42,239 bases of DNA from CAYLKS01 sp964384205 [NCBI: uncultured bacterium] (GCA_964384205.1 CAYLKS010000013.1:1-42239), one strand, 5' to 3'; counted from the first letter of the stretch, positions 1-8,891 are shown. The notes: generated from the letters alone by a model not told the origin. Numbers and translations: made by a program.

Positions 1-41
1 ATTGTATAATATTTAATATTTTATATATCTGTTTTTTGAGT

Positions 42-124
42 CATGGTATCCTCCTTGTTTTTTGGTTTTATTTTTTTTTTTCGAATTATACATACGATTT
101 TTTTTAATTCAAGGAGGTACCATG
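42..124. repeat. Inverted repeat; each arm holds an SD and ATG
   Basis: The left arm, 42-57, is CATGGTATCCTCCTTG. The right arm, 110-124, is CAAGGAGGTACCATG. They are reverse complements except for one extra base in the left arm. On each strand the arm reads AAGGAGG, a short spacer, then ATG, with the two starts pointing outward. About 52 bp of T-rich sequence separates the arms. The match is seen directly; any function (duplicated leader, invertible segment, RNA hairpin) is inference. Confidence 0.75.
85..112 (-). promoter_or_regulatory. Possible sigma-70 promoter inside the inverted repeat
   Basis: On the minus strand TTGAAT (107-112) is followed by a 16-bp spacer and a perfect TATAAT (85-90). 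This would start RNA near 78 and lead to AAGGAGG and the ATG at 44. The -35 box overlaps the inner end of the right repeat arm. No counterpart of equal quality is seen for the plus-strand frame. Confidence 0.4.
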
Positions 125-363
125 TCTCTTATTTTTCCATTTCTAAAAAAATATTATCTGATTAATTCTATTTATAAACTAAAATAACTCACTAATAACC
201 CCTCACCTATCAAAATATTATGTAAAAATATAATTATTCTATCACAAAAAGCTCTATCAATCCCATAATGAGATTAATATTTTAACCTATTTTAATAAAA
301 GATTATCAATACATAACATTTATAATAAAACTCCATCTTATCATAATTATAATAAATTCAAAA

Positions 364-1938
364 TTAAAAAGTTAATGTAATATTGTCTCCTTTTTTTGTT
401 ACAATTTTTATTAATTCATCGGAAACTTTGATATCTTCTTTTTTTACTCCCTCATATTTAATAAATTTTTTTCTTGATAAATTATAAATATTAATATTAC
501 CTCCTTTCAAACTTTTTATATTTATATATTTTATATCATCATTTTTGATTTCTGCTGAAATTAAAAATGCTCCATTTATTCTTAAATTTTTAAATGCTAC
601 ATTATGCCAATTTTGTGGAATAGCAGGAAAGAGATATACAATATCATTATGAAATTGTATCAATATTTCCAGAACTGCTGAAGCAAAAGCAAAATTCCCT
701 TCTAATGTAAATGGATTATATCTAAAATTTGAATAATTTTTATCTGATTGATCGCCATTTAAATGAAAACTATTTGGTGAACAGAAAGAAGTTGCAAAAA
801 TTTTCAATATAGAATCTACTTCATTGCCTAATCCACAATTAGCTAATATATTTGCAAACCAACAAAAAGAATAGCCTACCCATTGAGAAGAACCCAATTT
901 TTTTAAATATCCTATTGAATTTTTTATAATTTGTTTATCTCTATCAGAATTATGCCGATCTATCAATTTTAAAGGAAAAATTGCCATAAGATGCGATAAA
1001 TGTCTATGAGAATAGGGTAATTTTTTATTGGGTGCAAGCAATAAACCCAAACTATCGGATACTGCAAAATCTGGCAATTGTTTATAGATTCTTTTGAATT
1101 TTTCTACATCATCATTTATCTTAAGAATTCTAGCAAGCTCAATTGTCTTTTCTAAAGTGTACTTGATCAAAGCTAAATCAAAATTTGTTATTTTATCAAA
1201 CCATGCATCAATAGAATTATCAAATATTTCAGGACTTGAACTTATTGGTAAATGAAGTTTCCCTTCTTTATCTTTTTTTAATATTTCCATTAGATATATT
1301 GAAGTATTTTTTAGCCATGGATATGCTTTATTTTTTAAAAAAGTAGAATCTTTTGTATATTCCCAATGCAAATAATAATTTTGCGAAAGCCATGCCGAAA
1401 CTGTAGGACCAAAGGCATATTGTATCCAACCACCCATCGGTTCTCCATATAATGTTGTAACTCCTGGAACATTTATTCCATTTGTTTCAAAAAACTGTTT
1501 TGTATAATTAAAAAATGCTTGTTTATTCTGTTCCAACCATGTTATAAATCCCATCTCAATATCTAAATGATTAGACTTATATGTAGGCCAATATGATAGC
1601 TCTGTATTTAGATCATGGTGATAATCTCCTTTCCATGGCGGTAATCCATTATTATCTGCTGTCCATACTCCCTGAAGAGAAATAGGAGGAGCACCATTTT
1701 TTGCTGTTGAACCTAATTTATACATTTCAAGATAATATTGTTTTTCTATTAGACTATCTGGGATATTAATAGAAGATTTTTCCCAAAAATTATGCCACCA
1801 CTTTTTGTGCGCGTCCAATGAATTATAAACACCTATATAAAATATACTATCAATATTAGAATTGAATTGCTTATAACGACCATCTTTGTGAAAAGAATTA
1901 ATATTCCAACATCCTATTGTTGACTTCCTTTCTATTTT
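364..1938 (-). pseudogene. GH95-type glycosidase, 3' part (catalytic and C-terminal domains)
   Basis: This is the downstream portion of a family 95-like glycoside hydrolase. The frame is open from just after a TAG at 1939-1941 to the stop at 364. A TTG at 1816-1818 is the first usual start codon, but it has no ribosome binding site and falls inside the conserved domain. Recognisable blocks include a WW-x-NFW segment, PPWKGDYHHDLN followed by SYWP, the HRHLSHL block, and a C-terminal FPAIP-x-NW stretch typical of the family. The usual N-x-N pair of characterised fucosidases reads D-L-N here, and the Glu-Trp before HRH is not obvious. It therefore looks like a divergent clade, and alpha-L-fucosidase activity is uncertain. 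With the upstream part the frame totals 752 codons, close to normal full length. On its own this piece would not fold as a complete enzyme. Confidence 0.75.
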
Positions 1939-2622
1939 CTATTTTATATTAATTTCATATTTAAAACCATCCCACCCTTTTTGAATATATTTAATATGGT
2001 TTATTCCTTTTTTGATAATAGGAGGTTCATATTCTAATTTAGACAAAGTAGAGTTTTCATCATTATATCCAGGAGTGATAATTATAGGATTTATTTTTAT
2101 ATCCTCAAATATAAACCAACCAGCATTCTTATCAGCTTGTACAAAAATAAAAATTTTATTTCCATTCTCTAATGTTATCTGACATAGAGCATCGTTTAAA
2201 AATAAATGAATATTAGAGATTTTGGGTATATTTTTTAAAGGAAATTCAATTGCCCCGGCAGGTATTTTTGTCGGGGCAGGATATAAATTATAAGGAATAT
2301 CAAATTGTTCTTGTACTTTTCTATATGTCTTATTTTTCCATTGGCGGTACACCCATGTAAATTTAAATTTAGGTGAATTTAAATTTTCCAATGGACGTAA
2401 ATCCCATAAATCCGATCTATCAATAGAAATATGAAGATTTTTATCTTTTTGCCAGACTAATGCACCAATAATACCATTACCCAAAGGTATGGCTTCGTAC
2501 CATTTATCAGGCATTTTCTCAAAATGAAGATCATGAGGACTTTCAACAGTTTCTATTTTTTCAAAACAACTAAAAAACAAAGCTAAAAAAATTAGTACAA
2601 AAATCAATTTAACTTTTACCAT
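1939..2622 (-). pseudogene. GH95-type glycosidase, 5' part (signal peptide, N-terminal domain)
   Basis: This 227-codon frame carries a hydrophobic signal sequence ending ALFFSC, with Cys19 as a possible but atypical lipoprotein site. It continues into the GH95 N-terminal beta-sandwich, with DKWYEAIPLGNGIIGA near residues 40-55. It stops at TAG (1939-1941), while the same reading frame continues directly into the catalytic domain downstream. The start overlaps the stop of the upstream gene as TAATG, suggesting translational coupling. The break is a substitution-type nonsense codon, not a frameshift, because the frame is unchanged on both sides. It may be a recent inactivation, a sequencing or assembly error, or low-level readthrough. 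The likely role before interruption was exo-glycosidase action on fucose-type or related sugars outside the inner membrane. Confidence 0.75.
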
Positions 2623-3419
2623 TATTTTCTGTTTTTATTTTTTAATTTTAAAACAGCATAATATGCACAATGATCAGATGCAATAGAATCACATATAGTA
2701 CCTTCGTCTAATACTTCCCAACAATTTTGAGGATAATACATTATATAATCAATTTTTTCTTCTGGAGAGTTTGACGGAAATGTTTTTTGGGCATTATCTT
2801 TGGAAGTAGATGTCCATTTTTTTTCTAAAATAGAAATAGTTCTACTATGCGGAGTATCATTTAAATCTCCAGCTAAAATAACAGGATACGAGATCTTTTC
2901 AAGAATCTGATTTATCTTTTTGGCTTGCATTATTCTATTATTATCATTTTTTAAATGGTCTAAATGTGTTCCTATAAAACATATTGTATCCTTTGATGGT
3001 AATTCTGTGATAATAAGTAAAGCGGTTCTTGGCTCATGATTGTCAGTATAAGGCAATGGTATAGCTTCTGTTTTTATGAATGTCGTCTTACTTAATATCC
3101 CTTCTCCATATTCTCCTCCATCATAATACATAGCTCTGCCAAATAATGGAGATAATTTTGTCCTATATGCTAATTCTGTTACCAGATCATATTTTTTTGC
3201 TCTATTTGTCTTATAATCTATCTCCTGTAATGCAACAAAATCTGGATTTATTTTATTTATAACACTTGCAATTTTATCAAGATCAAAATCACCTTTCATT
3301 GTTTCTCCATGATAAATATTAAATGTTAATACCTTGATTATAACATCATTAGAAAATATTTCTGCATAGTTTAATAAAATTATTACAACCATAAAAGCTA
3401 CAACTATAGATTTTTTCAT
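2622..3419 (-). CDS. Secreted endonuclease/exonuclease/phosphatase family hydrolase
   Basis: This is a 265-residue protein with an N-terminal signal sequence (about residues 1-23) followed by a complete EEP fold. Diagnostic motifs run in order: TFNIYHG, LQEID, GTHLDH, GDLNDTP, KIDYIM and SDHC. They supply the metal-binding Asn and Glu and the catalytic Asp/His set. The family includes DNase I-like nucleases, sphingomyelinases and inositol phosphatases. The substrate cannot be read from sequence, though export argues against a role in DNA repair. The ATG is preceded by GGAGGAG. The stop overlaps the start of the GH95-type gene, so the two form an operon, perhaps for breakdown of external polymers. 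Of the two, this gene is intact. Confidence 0.85.
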   Translation of the reverse strand: MKKSIVVAFMVVIILLNYAEIFSNDVIIKVLTFNIYHGETMKGDFDLDKIASVINKINPDFVALQEIDYKTNRAKKYDLVTELAYRTKLSPLFGRAMYYDGGEYGEGILSKTTFIKTEAIPLPYTDNHEPRTALLIITELPSKDTICFIGTHLDHLKNDNNRIMQAKKINQILEKISYPVILAGDLNDTPHSRTISILEKKWTSTSKDNAQKTFPSNSPEEKIDYIMYYPQNCWEVLDEGTICDSIASDHCAYYAVLKLKNKNRK

Positions 3420-3521
3420 AACTCCTCCATTTTTATATTTTTATAAAAAATAAAAAGAATTAAAATAATTAAATATAAAAACACCCGAATAGTTTATAAT
3501 TATTTTTAATTTCATAATCTA

Positions 3522-3549
3522 ATTATAGTATATTTTTTATAAAAATCAA
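3522..3549 (-). promoter_or_regulatory. Probable promoter of the EEP/GH95 operon
   Basis: On the minus strand TTGATT (3544-3549), a 16-bp spacer and TATAAT (3522-3527) lie about 100 nt before the ATG at 3419. The -10 box is perfect and the -35 box matches at four positions. No other good candidate is visible in 3420-3632. Confidence 0.5.
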
Positions 3550-3632
3550 GAAATATATTAATATTTAATATGTTTTTTATAAGTCCTACTCAAGATTATA
3601 TTAATTTTTAAAGATTATACTAAATAATTTTT

Positions 3633-4688
3633 TTAAAGATAGTGTTCTAAATCTTTATTTTCTTTTATTTTTTTAAGAATATCTTTTACCTTTTGAGCTT
3701 GCTTTTTATCTGCAACTAAAGTTATATCATCTATTGAAACAATTATTAAATCATTAACGCCGATAGTGCAGATAAGATTATCTCTATCATAAATTATATT
3801 GTTATTGCTTTCTATAGATATTATTTTATCTCCAATTAAAACATTGTTATCTTTATCAGGAGTAACAACTTTTTCTAAACTCGCCCATGAACCCACGTCA
3901 TTCCATATAAACTGGGCTGGAATACAATTGACATTTTCTGCTTTTTCCATAATTGAGTAATCTATAGATGTAGCTACAAATTTAGAAAATAATTCACCTG
4001 TATCACCTGTTCTTATTTTTTCAATATCTAATTTTTTAATTTCTTCATAAACTTGAAATTCATCAGGGTGAATTTTTTTCAAAGCATTCTTTATAGTCCT
4101 TACATTCCAGATAAAAATTCCACTATTCCAGTAAGCATTACCTTGTTTGATATATTCATTAGCTGTATTAATATCTGGTTTTTCGGTAAATCTTTCAACT
4201 TCAAAATTATCTTTTACTATTATATATCCATAGCCTGTTTCTGGATATGATGGCTTTATGCCAATGGTTACAAGGGAATTATTTTTATTTGCTAAACTAA
4301 CTGCTTCTTTCAATGTATTTTGAAATTTATCAGTTGGACTAATATAATGATCTGAAGGAAGAATGATCATATTACCATCAGGTGCTATTTTTTCTAAAAA
4401 AGCAGCAGCAAGAAAAATAGCAGGCGCAGAATTTCTTGGCTCAGGTTCTATAATAAAATTCATATATTTTGTTGAAGGAAGATTTTTATGAATAAGTTCT
4501 GCGAAATAAGAATTACACACAATAAAAATATTCTCTTCGGGAATAAAATTTTTTAATCTTTCAATAGTTTCTTCTATTAATGTTTTATTACTAAAAATTT
4601 TTATTAATTGTTTTGGTTTGGCAAGCCTACTTAAAGGCCATAGCCTTTCTCCCCTACCACCTGCTAAAATAAAAGCATAATTTTTCAT
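3633..4688 (-). CDS. manC: Mannose-1-phosphate guanylyltransferase
   Basis: The enzyme makes GDP-mannose from mannose-1-phosphate and GTP in the cytoplasm, feeding glycan, O-antigen or glycoprotein synthesis. The 351-residue length fits the single-domain form without the fused isomerase. The N-terminus has the nucleotidyltransferase signature LAGGRGERLWPLSR followed by PKQ. Further in are PSDHYI, FTEKPD and the NSGIFIW block, all typical of ManC/GMP enzymes. The start has AAGGAC upstream. It is the last gene of a long minus-strand cluster and begins 11 nt after the preceding lipoprotein gene stops. GDP-mannose could be a precursor for GDP-fucose, which would suit a genome that also carries a fucosidase-like gene, but no GDP-mannose dehydratase is in the window. 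Confidence 0.92.
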   Translation of the reverse strand: MKNYAFILAGGRGERLWPLSRLAKPKQLIKIFSNKTLIEETIERLKNFIPEENIFIVCNSYFAELIHKNLPSTKYMNFIIEPEPRNSAPAIFLAAAFLEKIAPDGNMIILPSDHYISPTDKFQNTLKEAVSLANKNNSLVTIGIKPSYPETGYGYIIVKDNFEVERFTEKPDINTANEYIKQGNAYWNSGIFIWNVRTIKNALKKIHPDEFQVYEEIKKLDIEKIRTGDTGELFSKFVATSIDYSIMEKAENVNCIPAQFIWNDVGSWASLEKVVTPDKDNNVLIGDKIISIESNNNIIYDRDNLICTIGVNDLIIVSIDDITLVADKKQAQKVKDILKKIKENKDLEHYL

Positions 4689-4699
4689 AAAAAAGTCCT

Positions 4700-5197
4700 T
4701 TAAAATGGATTATAAATCATAGGTTTTGCAGACGGTCTGGTTTTAATTGCTTTTCTATACCTTATTATTTTGTTAATTCTATCTTTATAAATATGTTTCT
4801 CCTTTAATACACTATCTTCAAAAATAAATTGAGCTATATAAGCAGGAGGAACTGCTGTCTGATCACCAAGATAATAGGTAATTGAATTACCTTTATGAAA
4901 TTTTCCTATAACATGCTTCTTTACTTCAATGCCTCCCCTGCCTTTGATTAACATTGAAGGGTCCTCAATTCTAAATATTTTTTCAAATTCTTCTAAAGAT
5001 AATCCTGTCTTTATTTTATCACTTATTTTAATTATTTCATTATTTGTATCATAAAACAGAGGATCTTCCTTTTTTAGTTTTTCCAATCTTGTTTTTTCTT
5101 CTTCTAATCTTTTTTCTTCTTTACTTTTACCACAATTTAAAAAAAGTATTGCACCTACCAATATAAATATGAAAAGTTTAAAAACATTTTTTTTCAT
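4700..5197 (-). CDS. Small predicted lipoprotein, function unknown
   Basis: The 165-residue protein begins with a lysine-containing hydrophobic signal ending ILFLNC. Cys22 is a likely lipidation site, although the -3 residue is Phe. A highly charged, probably helical stretch (KEEKRLEEEKTRLEKLKKE) follows, then a compact domain with GLSLEEFEKIF. That last motif loosely recalls the small BamE/SmpA-type repeat where a Gly-x-x-x-x-x-x-x-hydrophobic helix follows the linker. The similarity is weak and I do not assign it. The ATG directly abuts the TAG stop of the upstream 69-codon gene and uses a GGAGGGAG ribosome site inside that gene's end. It probably sits in the envelope. Confidence 0.75.
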   Translation of the reverse strand: MKKNVFKLFIFILVGAILFLNCGKSKEEKRLEEEKTRLEKLKKEDPLFYDTNNEIIKISDKIKTGLSLEEFEKIFRIEDPSMLIKGRGGIEVKKHVIGKFHKGNSITYYLGDQTAVPPAYIAQFIFEDSVLKEKHIYKDRINKIIRYRKAIKTRPSAKPMIYNPF

Positions 5198-5407
5198 CTA
5201 TTCTCCCTCCTTATTTTCTTCTGATTGTTTGATAAGATTTCTCACATATTCATCTTGTCTTTTTTTAACTTCATTCAATGTTTCTAAAATATCTTCTTTT
5301 GTGCAAACTCCTTTTTTAATTAAAACATCAACAATTGCTTCAATAGATAACATATTAATAAATACTAACTGTTCAGTTGTTAAATTTTCAAATTTTTGGT
5401 CTAACAT
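5198..5407 (-). CDS. Conserved-looking small helical protein, unknown function
   Basis: This is a 69-residue soluble protein with no signal sequence. It appears entirely alpha-helical: a hydrophobic helix around NMLSIEAIVDVLIKKG, a KGVCTKEDILETL turn, and an acidic/lysine-rich tail ending SEENKEGE. The start has a clear AAAGGGG ribosome site. It lies between dgt (24 nt gap) and the lipoprotein gene (stop and start codons adjacent), so it is certainly in the operon. I do not recognise the family; similar short proteins with a KKG-x-CTKEE turn occur in other bacteria as uncharacterised genes. A regulatory or adaptor role would be guesswork. Confidence 0.7.
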   Translation of the reverse strand: MLDQKFENLTTEQLVFINMLSIEAIVDVLIKKGVCTKEDILETLNEVKKRQDEYVRNLIKQSEENKEGE

Positions 5408-5430
5408 CTTGTACCCCTTTCGGTTTAAAA

Positions 5431-6735
5431 TTATGGTAAATAAAGTTTTTTAAATTCTTCGATTGCAAAAGAATCTGTCATGCCAGCAATATAATCACAT
5501 ATTAATCTAATAAAATCAGGCCTTTGTCTATATTGATAAATTAATTTTTCCCGTAATTCGAAAGGCTGTTTTCTCAAAGAAGTCTCTCCGTTTAGTCTTG
5601 CATATCTATTTAACATATAATCTGGCAATTGCAAAGGATTCTGAACATACGCTTTGAATAATTTTCTCAAAAAAAATTTTGCTTTACCTTCTAACCTATT
5701 AATCTGAGCACTATTAATAATTTCTTGATAAACATAGCTGCGCAATTCTTTATATTGAGCAATAATATTATTACTAAATGAAACTAAATTTTTCCCTTTT
5801 TGTTTCCATTTATTTAAAAAATCATCATGATTATAAATTTTTAAATCTTCAATAAAAGTTTCAATATTCTTCCCAGTAGTTAATACTGCATTTGATACTA
5901 ATTTATTAATAAGAAATCTTGAGATATGGTTTCTTATAAAATCATCTTCGCATTTATCAGGCTTGAAATCTTTTAGAATATCCAATTTTAAAACATCATT
6001 AGGGTTTACAATATGAGATCGCAAACCATCTTCTAAATCATGTGTTTGCTGGGCAATTTCATCTGAAAATGCTACTACTTGTGCTTCTAAAAAAAGAGGA
6101 GTTTCTAAATCTATAGAATCTAAATTTAGATCATGATAATTTATGCTTGTTTTTAAACTGGTATGTTTTAATATTCCCAATCTTACTTTATCTGTTAAAT
6201 TTAATCCTTCAAAATTGTAACGTTTTTCAAGAGAATCAACAACTTTTAAACTTTGATAATTGTGTTTAAATCCTCCCAGTTGAAATTTTATTTTCTCAGG
6301 TATTAATTTGTCCAGAGTATCTATGCCAGACATAACCTGATTTAAAAAATTTTCTCCAATATGTCCAAAAGGCGTATGACCAAGATCGTGGCCGAGTGCT
6401 ATTGCTTCACATAAATCTTCATTTAACCCCAACGATCTTGCAATTGTTCGAGAGATTTGTGCTACTTCTAAGGTATGAGTCAGTCGTGTTCTGAAATGAT
6501 CTCCCTCAATAGAAAGAAAAACTTGTGTCTTATGTTTTAATCTTCTAAAAGCTCTTGAATGAATAATTCTATCTCTATCATGTTGGAAATCAGTTCGAAA
6601 ATCCTGCTCATTTTGTTCTTCATTAATTAATCTGGTTCCCTCTCCATGAAATGTTGCATAAAACTGAATATTTGAATTATAAATTTTTATTATATCAGAT
6701 TTTGACCGAATAACCTTAACCTTTTTTTCTGGCAT
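5431..6735 (-). CDS. dgt: Deoxyguanosinetriphosphate triphosphohydrolase-like protein (dGTPase)
   Basis: This HD-domain enzyme removes triphosphate from dGTP or other dNTPs, helping control nucleotide pools. The metal-binding set is present: His87 in RLTHTLE, the HD pair His116-Asp117, and GHTPFG just after. A further Asp lies in AFSDEIAQ downstream. The N-terminal DFRTDFQHDRDRIIHS and RLKHKTQVF blocks are typical of the dGTPase family, and 434 residues is near the usual length for the shorter dNTPase clade. The start lies 20 nt inside the upstream repeat-protein gene, indicating translational coupling. Substrate choice among dNTPs cannot be read from sequence. Confidence 0.92.
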   Translation of the reverse strand: MPEKKVKVIRSKSDIIKIYNSNIQFYATFHGEGTRLINEEQNEQDFRTDFQHDRDRIIHSRAFRRLKHKTQVFLSIEGDHFRTRLTHTLEVAQISRTIARSLGLNEDLCEAIALGHDLGHTPFGHIGENFLNQVMSGIDTLDKLIPEKIKFQLGGFKHNYQSLKVVDSLEKRYNFEGLNLTDKVRLGILKHTSLKTSINYHDLNLDSIDLETPLFLEAQVVAFSDEIAQQTHDLEDGLRSHIVNPNDVLKLDILKDFKPDKCEDDFIRNHISRFLINKLVSNAVLTTGKNIETFIEDLKIYNHDDFLNKWKQKGKNLVSFSNNIIAQYKELRSYVYQEIINSAQINRLEGKAKFFLRKLFKAYVQNPLQLPDYMLNRYARLNGETSLRKQPFELREKLIYQYRQRPDFIRLICDYIAGMTDSFAIEEFKKLYLP

Positions 6736-7141
6736 AAGCTATCCGTAAAATTAAATTTGGATCAATTTTATTCTTTTTCATTTCTATCATTTTCGAAATA
6801 GACACTTTTTCAGAATATCCATTTTTTATTACAAACGAAAGAAAATCATTATTGAAATTTGCTTTCCTCAATCTTATAAGATCTTCCACAGATATTTTAA
6901 GCGGAACCTGGATATACTGATAAATAAGAGCTTCAGATAGATTATTCTTCTTTAGTTTAATGATATCTTTTATTGAGCAATAAATATATCCTCTATCATA
7001 GAGACTTTCAATAAAATGATTAGAAAAATTATTTCTCCTTAATAGAATAACATCATCACTACTAATTTTATAGATTTCTGCTAAACATATAAGATTTAAA
7101 AATACTATCAGAAATAATATTTTTATGCTAATTTTTCCCAT
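6716..7141 (-). CDS. Exported small protein with four degenerate repeats
   Basis: The 141-residue protein has a signal sequence (about residues 1-21) and then consists almost entirely of four related units of about 25-35 residues. The units begin SSDDVILLRRNNF, SIKDIIKLKKNNL, SVEDLIRLRKANF and SISKMIEMKKNKI. Each has the pattern S-x-x-(D/K)-hydrophobic-I-x-(L/M)-(R/K)-(R/K)-x-(N/K), followed by a hydrophobic helix, sometimes ending in NGY or RGY. This suggests a small helical solenoid exported to the periplasm or surface. It overlaps the symporter gene upstream by 19 nt and dgt downstream by 20 nt, so expression is tied to both. I do not know a name for the repeat. Confidence 0.75.
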   Translation of the reverse strand: MGKISIKILFLIVFLNLICLAEIYKISSDDVILLRRNNFSNHFIESLYDRGYIYCSIKDIIKLKKNNLSEALIYQYIQVPLKISVEDLIRLRKANFNNDFLSFVIKNGYSEKVSISKMIEMKKNKIDPNLILRIAYARKKG

Positions 7142-8871
7142 GGTTTAACTCTTAAAATTACCAATATAGATAAAGCAAGAATAGCATAAGCAATCAGAGA
7201 ATTTATAAATTCTCCAAATATAAGATAACCTGTACCAAATAAGGCACTGTAAACCAAAAATATTCCGGCAATCCATCCTGCAAATAATTTCAAATATCCT
7301 CTATCTGGCTTAATCTCTGGGTGCTGTTTAGCTATTGCTTTCCATCCCCAACCGCCAGGATGAACTCTTTTGTAAAATTCGGATAATTTTGCAGAATCTA
7401 CTGGTTTTGTCAAAAAAGTTACAATAATCCATACAATAGTTGTACCAAATACTGTAGGATAGAGAGTAATAGGAGAATCAAGATGAAAATAATATTTTGA
7501 AATCGGATAAATAATCAAAGGAGCAGTAAGAGCTGAAATTTCGCTCCATGCGTTGATTCTCCACCAATACCATCTCAAAATAAGAACAGCTCCAATTCCT
7601 GCACTCGCATTAATTACAAATTCCCACGCACCTGAAATAGTTTGTAATAAATATTTTGTTACCAATAAAGATAGTATAGTTAATATAATAATAGAAATCC
7701 TTGAAATCAAGACATAATGTTTTTCATTTTCATTTTTTTTAACAAATCTTCTATAAAAATCATTAATTATATAAGAAGTTCCCCAGTTCAACTGACTTGA
7801 AATAGTTGACATATATGCTGCCAAAAAAGATGCTATAAGCAACCCTTTCAATCCAGATGGCAAATAATTATTCATAAGCATAATAAAACCTTTTCCTTTA
7901 TCAACTGTCGGCAGATCTGGAAAAATCACCAGTGAAACAAGAGCAACAATAATCCATGGCCATGGCCTTATACAATAATGAGCTATTATAAACCATAAGG
8001 TCGCAAGTAAAGAATGTTTTTCATCTTTTGCAGACATCATTCTTTGGGCAACATAACCGCCACCACCTGGATCAGCACCAGGGTACCATGACGCCCACCA
8101 TTGTAATCCTATATATGCAAAAAATGCACCACTACTTAATGCCAATATTCCAGCTGCTGTGGATTTTAATGAACCAGAATCTCCAATTTTAGGAGTAAAT
8201 TTAAAAACCCAATCTGGTAATTTAGCTTTAAGCCCGCTGATACCGCCTACCTCAGGTCTTGAAACCACTATAATTGCTAATATTATTGTTCCTATCATTG
8301 CGATAACGAACTGCAAAGAATCAATTCTTGCTGTACCCAAAAGTCCAGAAGCTGAAGCATATATTGCTATTACTAACATAATTCCTGCCACAATTAAAAA
8401 ATCAGGTGCATTGGGAAATAACACCTGAACAATTTTTTGCATTGCTTTGTTTACCCATGCCATAACAATTATATTCATCAAAAAACCCAAATATATTGCT
8501 CGTATGCCTCTTAAAGCAGCTGCTGCTTTTCCGGAATATCTGAGTTCTGTGAATTCCACATCTGTTAAAATATTTGCTCTTCGCCATAATTTTGCAAAGA
8601 AAAATACAGTAAGCATGCCTCCGATAGCTAAATTCCACCATAACCAGTTTCCAGCAATACCATTTCTGGCAACTAATTCTGTAACTGCAAGAGGGGTATC
8701 TGCGGCAAATGTGGTTGCAACCATTGCGGTACCTGCAAGCCACCAGGGAAGATTTCTACCAGATAAAAAAAATTCACTGGTATTTTTACCCGCGGCTTTC
8801 ATATAATAGATAGCAATTGAAAAAATCAATACAAAATAAAGCACTATAACCCAGACATCCCAGATATTCAT
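7123..8871 (-). CDS. Sodium/solute symporter family transporter
   Basis: This 582-residue inner-membrane protein belongs to the solute:sodium symporter (SSS) family. It has many predicted membrane helices, roughly thirteen or fourteen, spread along the length. The first helix (DVWVIVLYFVLIFSIAIYY) is followed by TSEFFLSGRNLPWW, the hallmark start of SSS proteins, and then by a TFAADTPLA segment around the expected sodium-binding helix. Many Trp and Gly residues are conserved-looking through the middle (YIGLQWWASWYPG, QRMMSAKD). The substrate could be a sugar, amino acid, nucleoside or carboxylate; nothing here decides it. The start has GGAGG 8 nt upstream. It sits between the RluA-family gene (20 nt gap) and the repeat protein (overlap). 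Confidence 0.9.
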   Translation of the reverse strand: MNIWDVWVIVLYFVLIFSIAIYYMKAAGKNTSEFFLSGRNLPWWLAGTAMVATTFAADTPLAVTELVARNGIAGNWLWWNLAIGGMLTVFFFAKLWRRANILTDVEFTELRYSGKAAAALRGIRAIYLGFLMNIIVMAWVNKAMQKIVQVLFPNAPDFLIVAGIMLVIAIYASASGLLGTARIDSLQFVIAMIGTIILAIIVVSRPEVGGISGLKAKLPDWVFKFTPKIGDSGSLKSTAAGILALSSGAFFAYIGLQWWASWYPGADPGGGGYVAQRMMSAKDEKHSLLATLWFIIAHYCIRPWPWIIVALVSLVIFPDLPTVDKGKGFIMLMNNYLPSGLKGLLIASFLAAYMSTISSQLNWGTSYIINDFYRRFVKKNENEKHYVLISRISIIILTILSLLVTKYLLQTISGAWEFVINASAGIGAVLILRWYWWRINAWSEISALTAPLIIYPISKYYFHLDSPITLYPTVFGTTIVWIIVTFLTKPVDSAKLSEFYKRVHPGGWGWKAIAKQHPEIKPDRGYLKLFAGWIAGIFLVYSALFGTGYLIFGEFINSLIAYAILALSILVILRVKPWEKLA

Positions 8872-8891
8872 CGATAAACCTCCAATCTGAT

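Larger units (their letters stand above)
1..363. other. Gene-poor left edge with two tiny SD-ATG frames
   Basis: I see no gene of normal size here. Two very short frames each have a strong Shine-Dalgarno and an ATG: minus strand 44..21 (7 codons) and plus strand 122..187 (21 codons). Their start regions form an inverted repeat, listed separately. The rest is AT-rich with a long T tract around 70-80 and no convincing terminator hairpin. Bases 188-363 show nothing I can name. They lie downstream of the glycosidase gene that ends at 364 on the minus strand, so they may be its 3' untranslated region. The tiny frames could be leader peptides, remnants of truncated genes, or chance. Confidence 0.5.

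Noticed and set aside
1-363. Insertion-sequence end at the left edge
   Set aside because: The inverted arms suggest it, but no transposase fragment or target duplication is visible in the window.
1939-1941. TAG reassigned as a sense codon in this genome
   Set aside because: TAG ends other intact genes here, such as the 69-codon gene at 5198-5200, where reading through would fuse it in frame to a signal-peptide protein.
8159-8806. Long open frames on both other strands opposite the symporter gene
   Set aside because: They lie inside a well-conserved transporter, have no ribosome sites, and encode nothing recognisable; they reflect codon bias.
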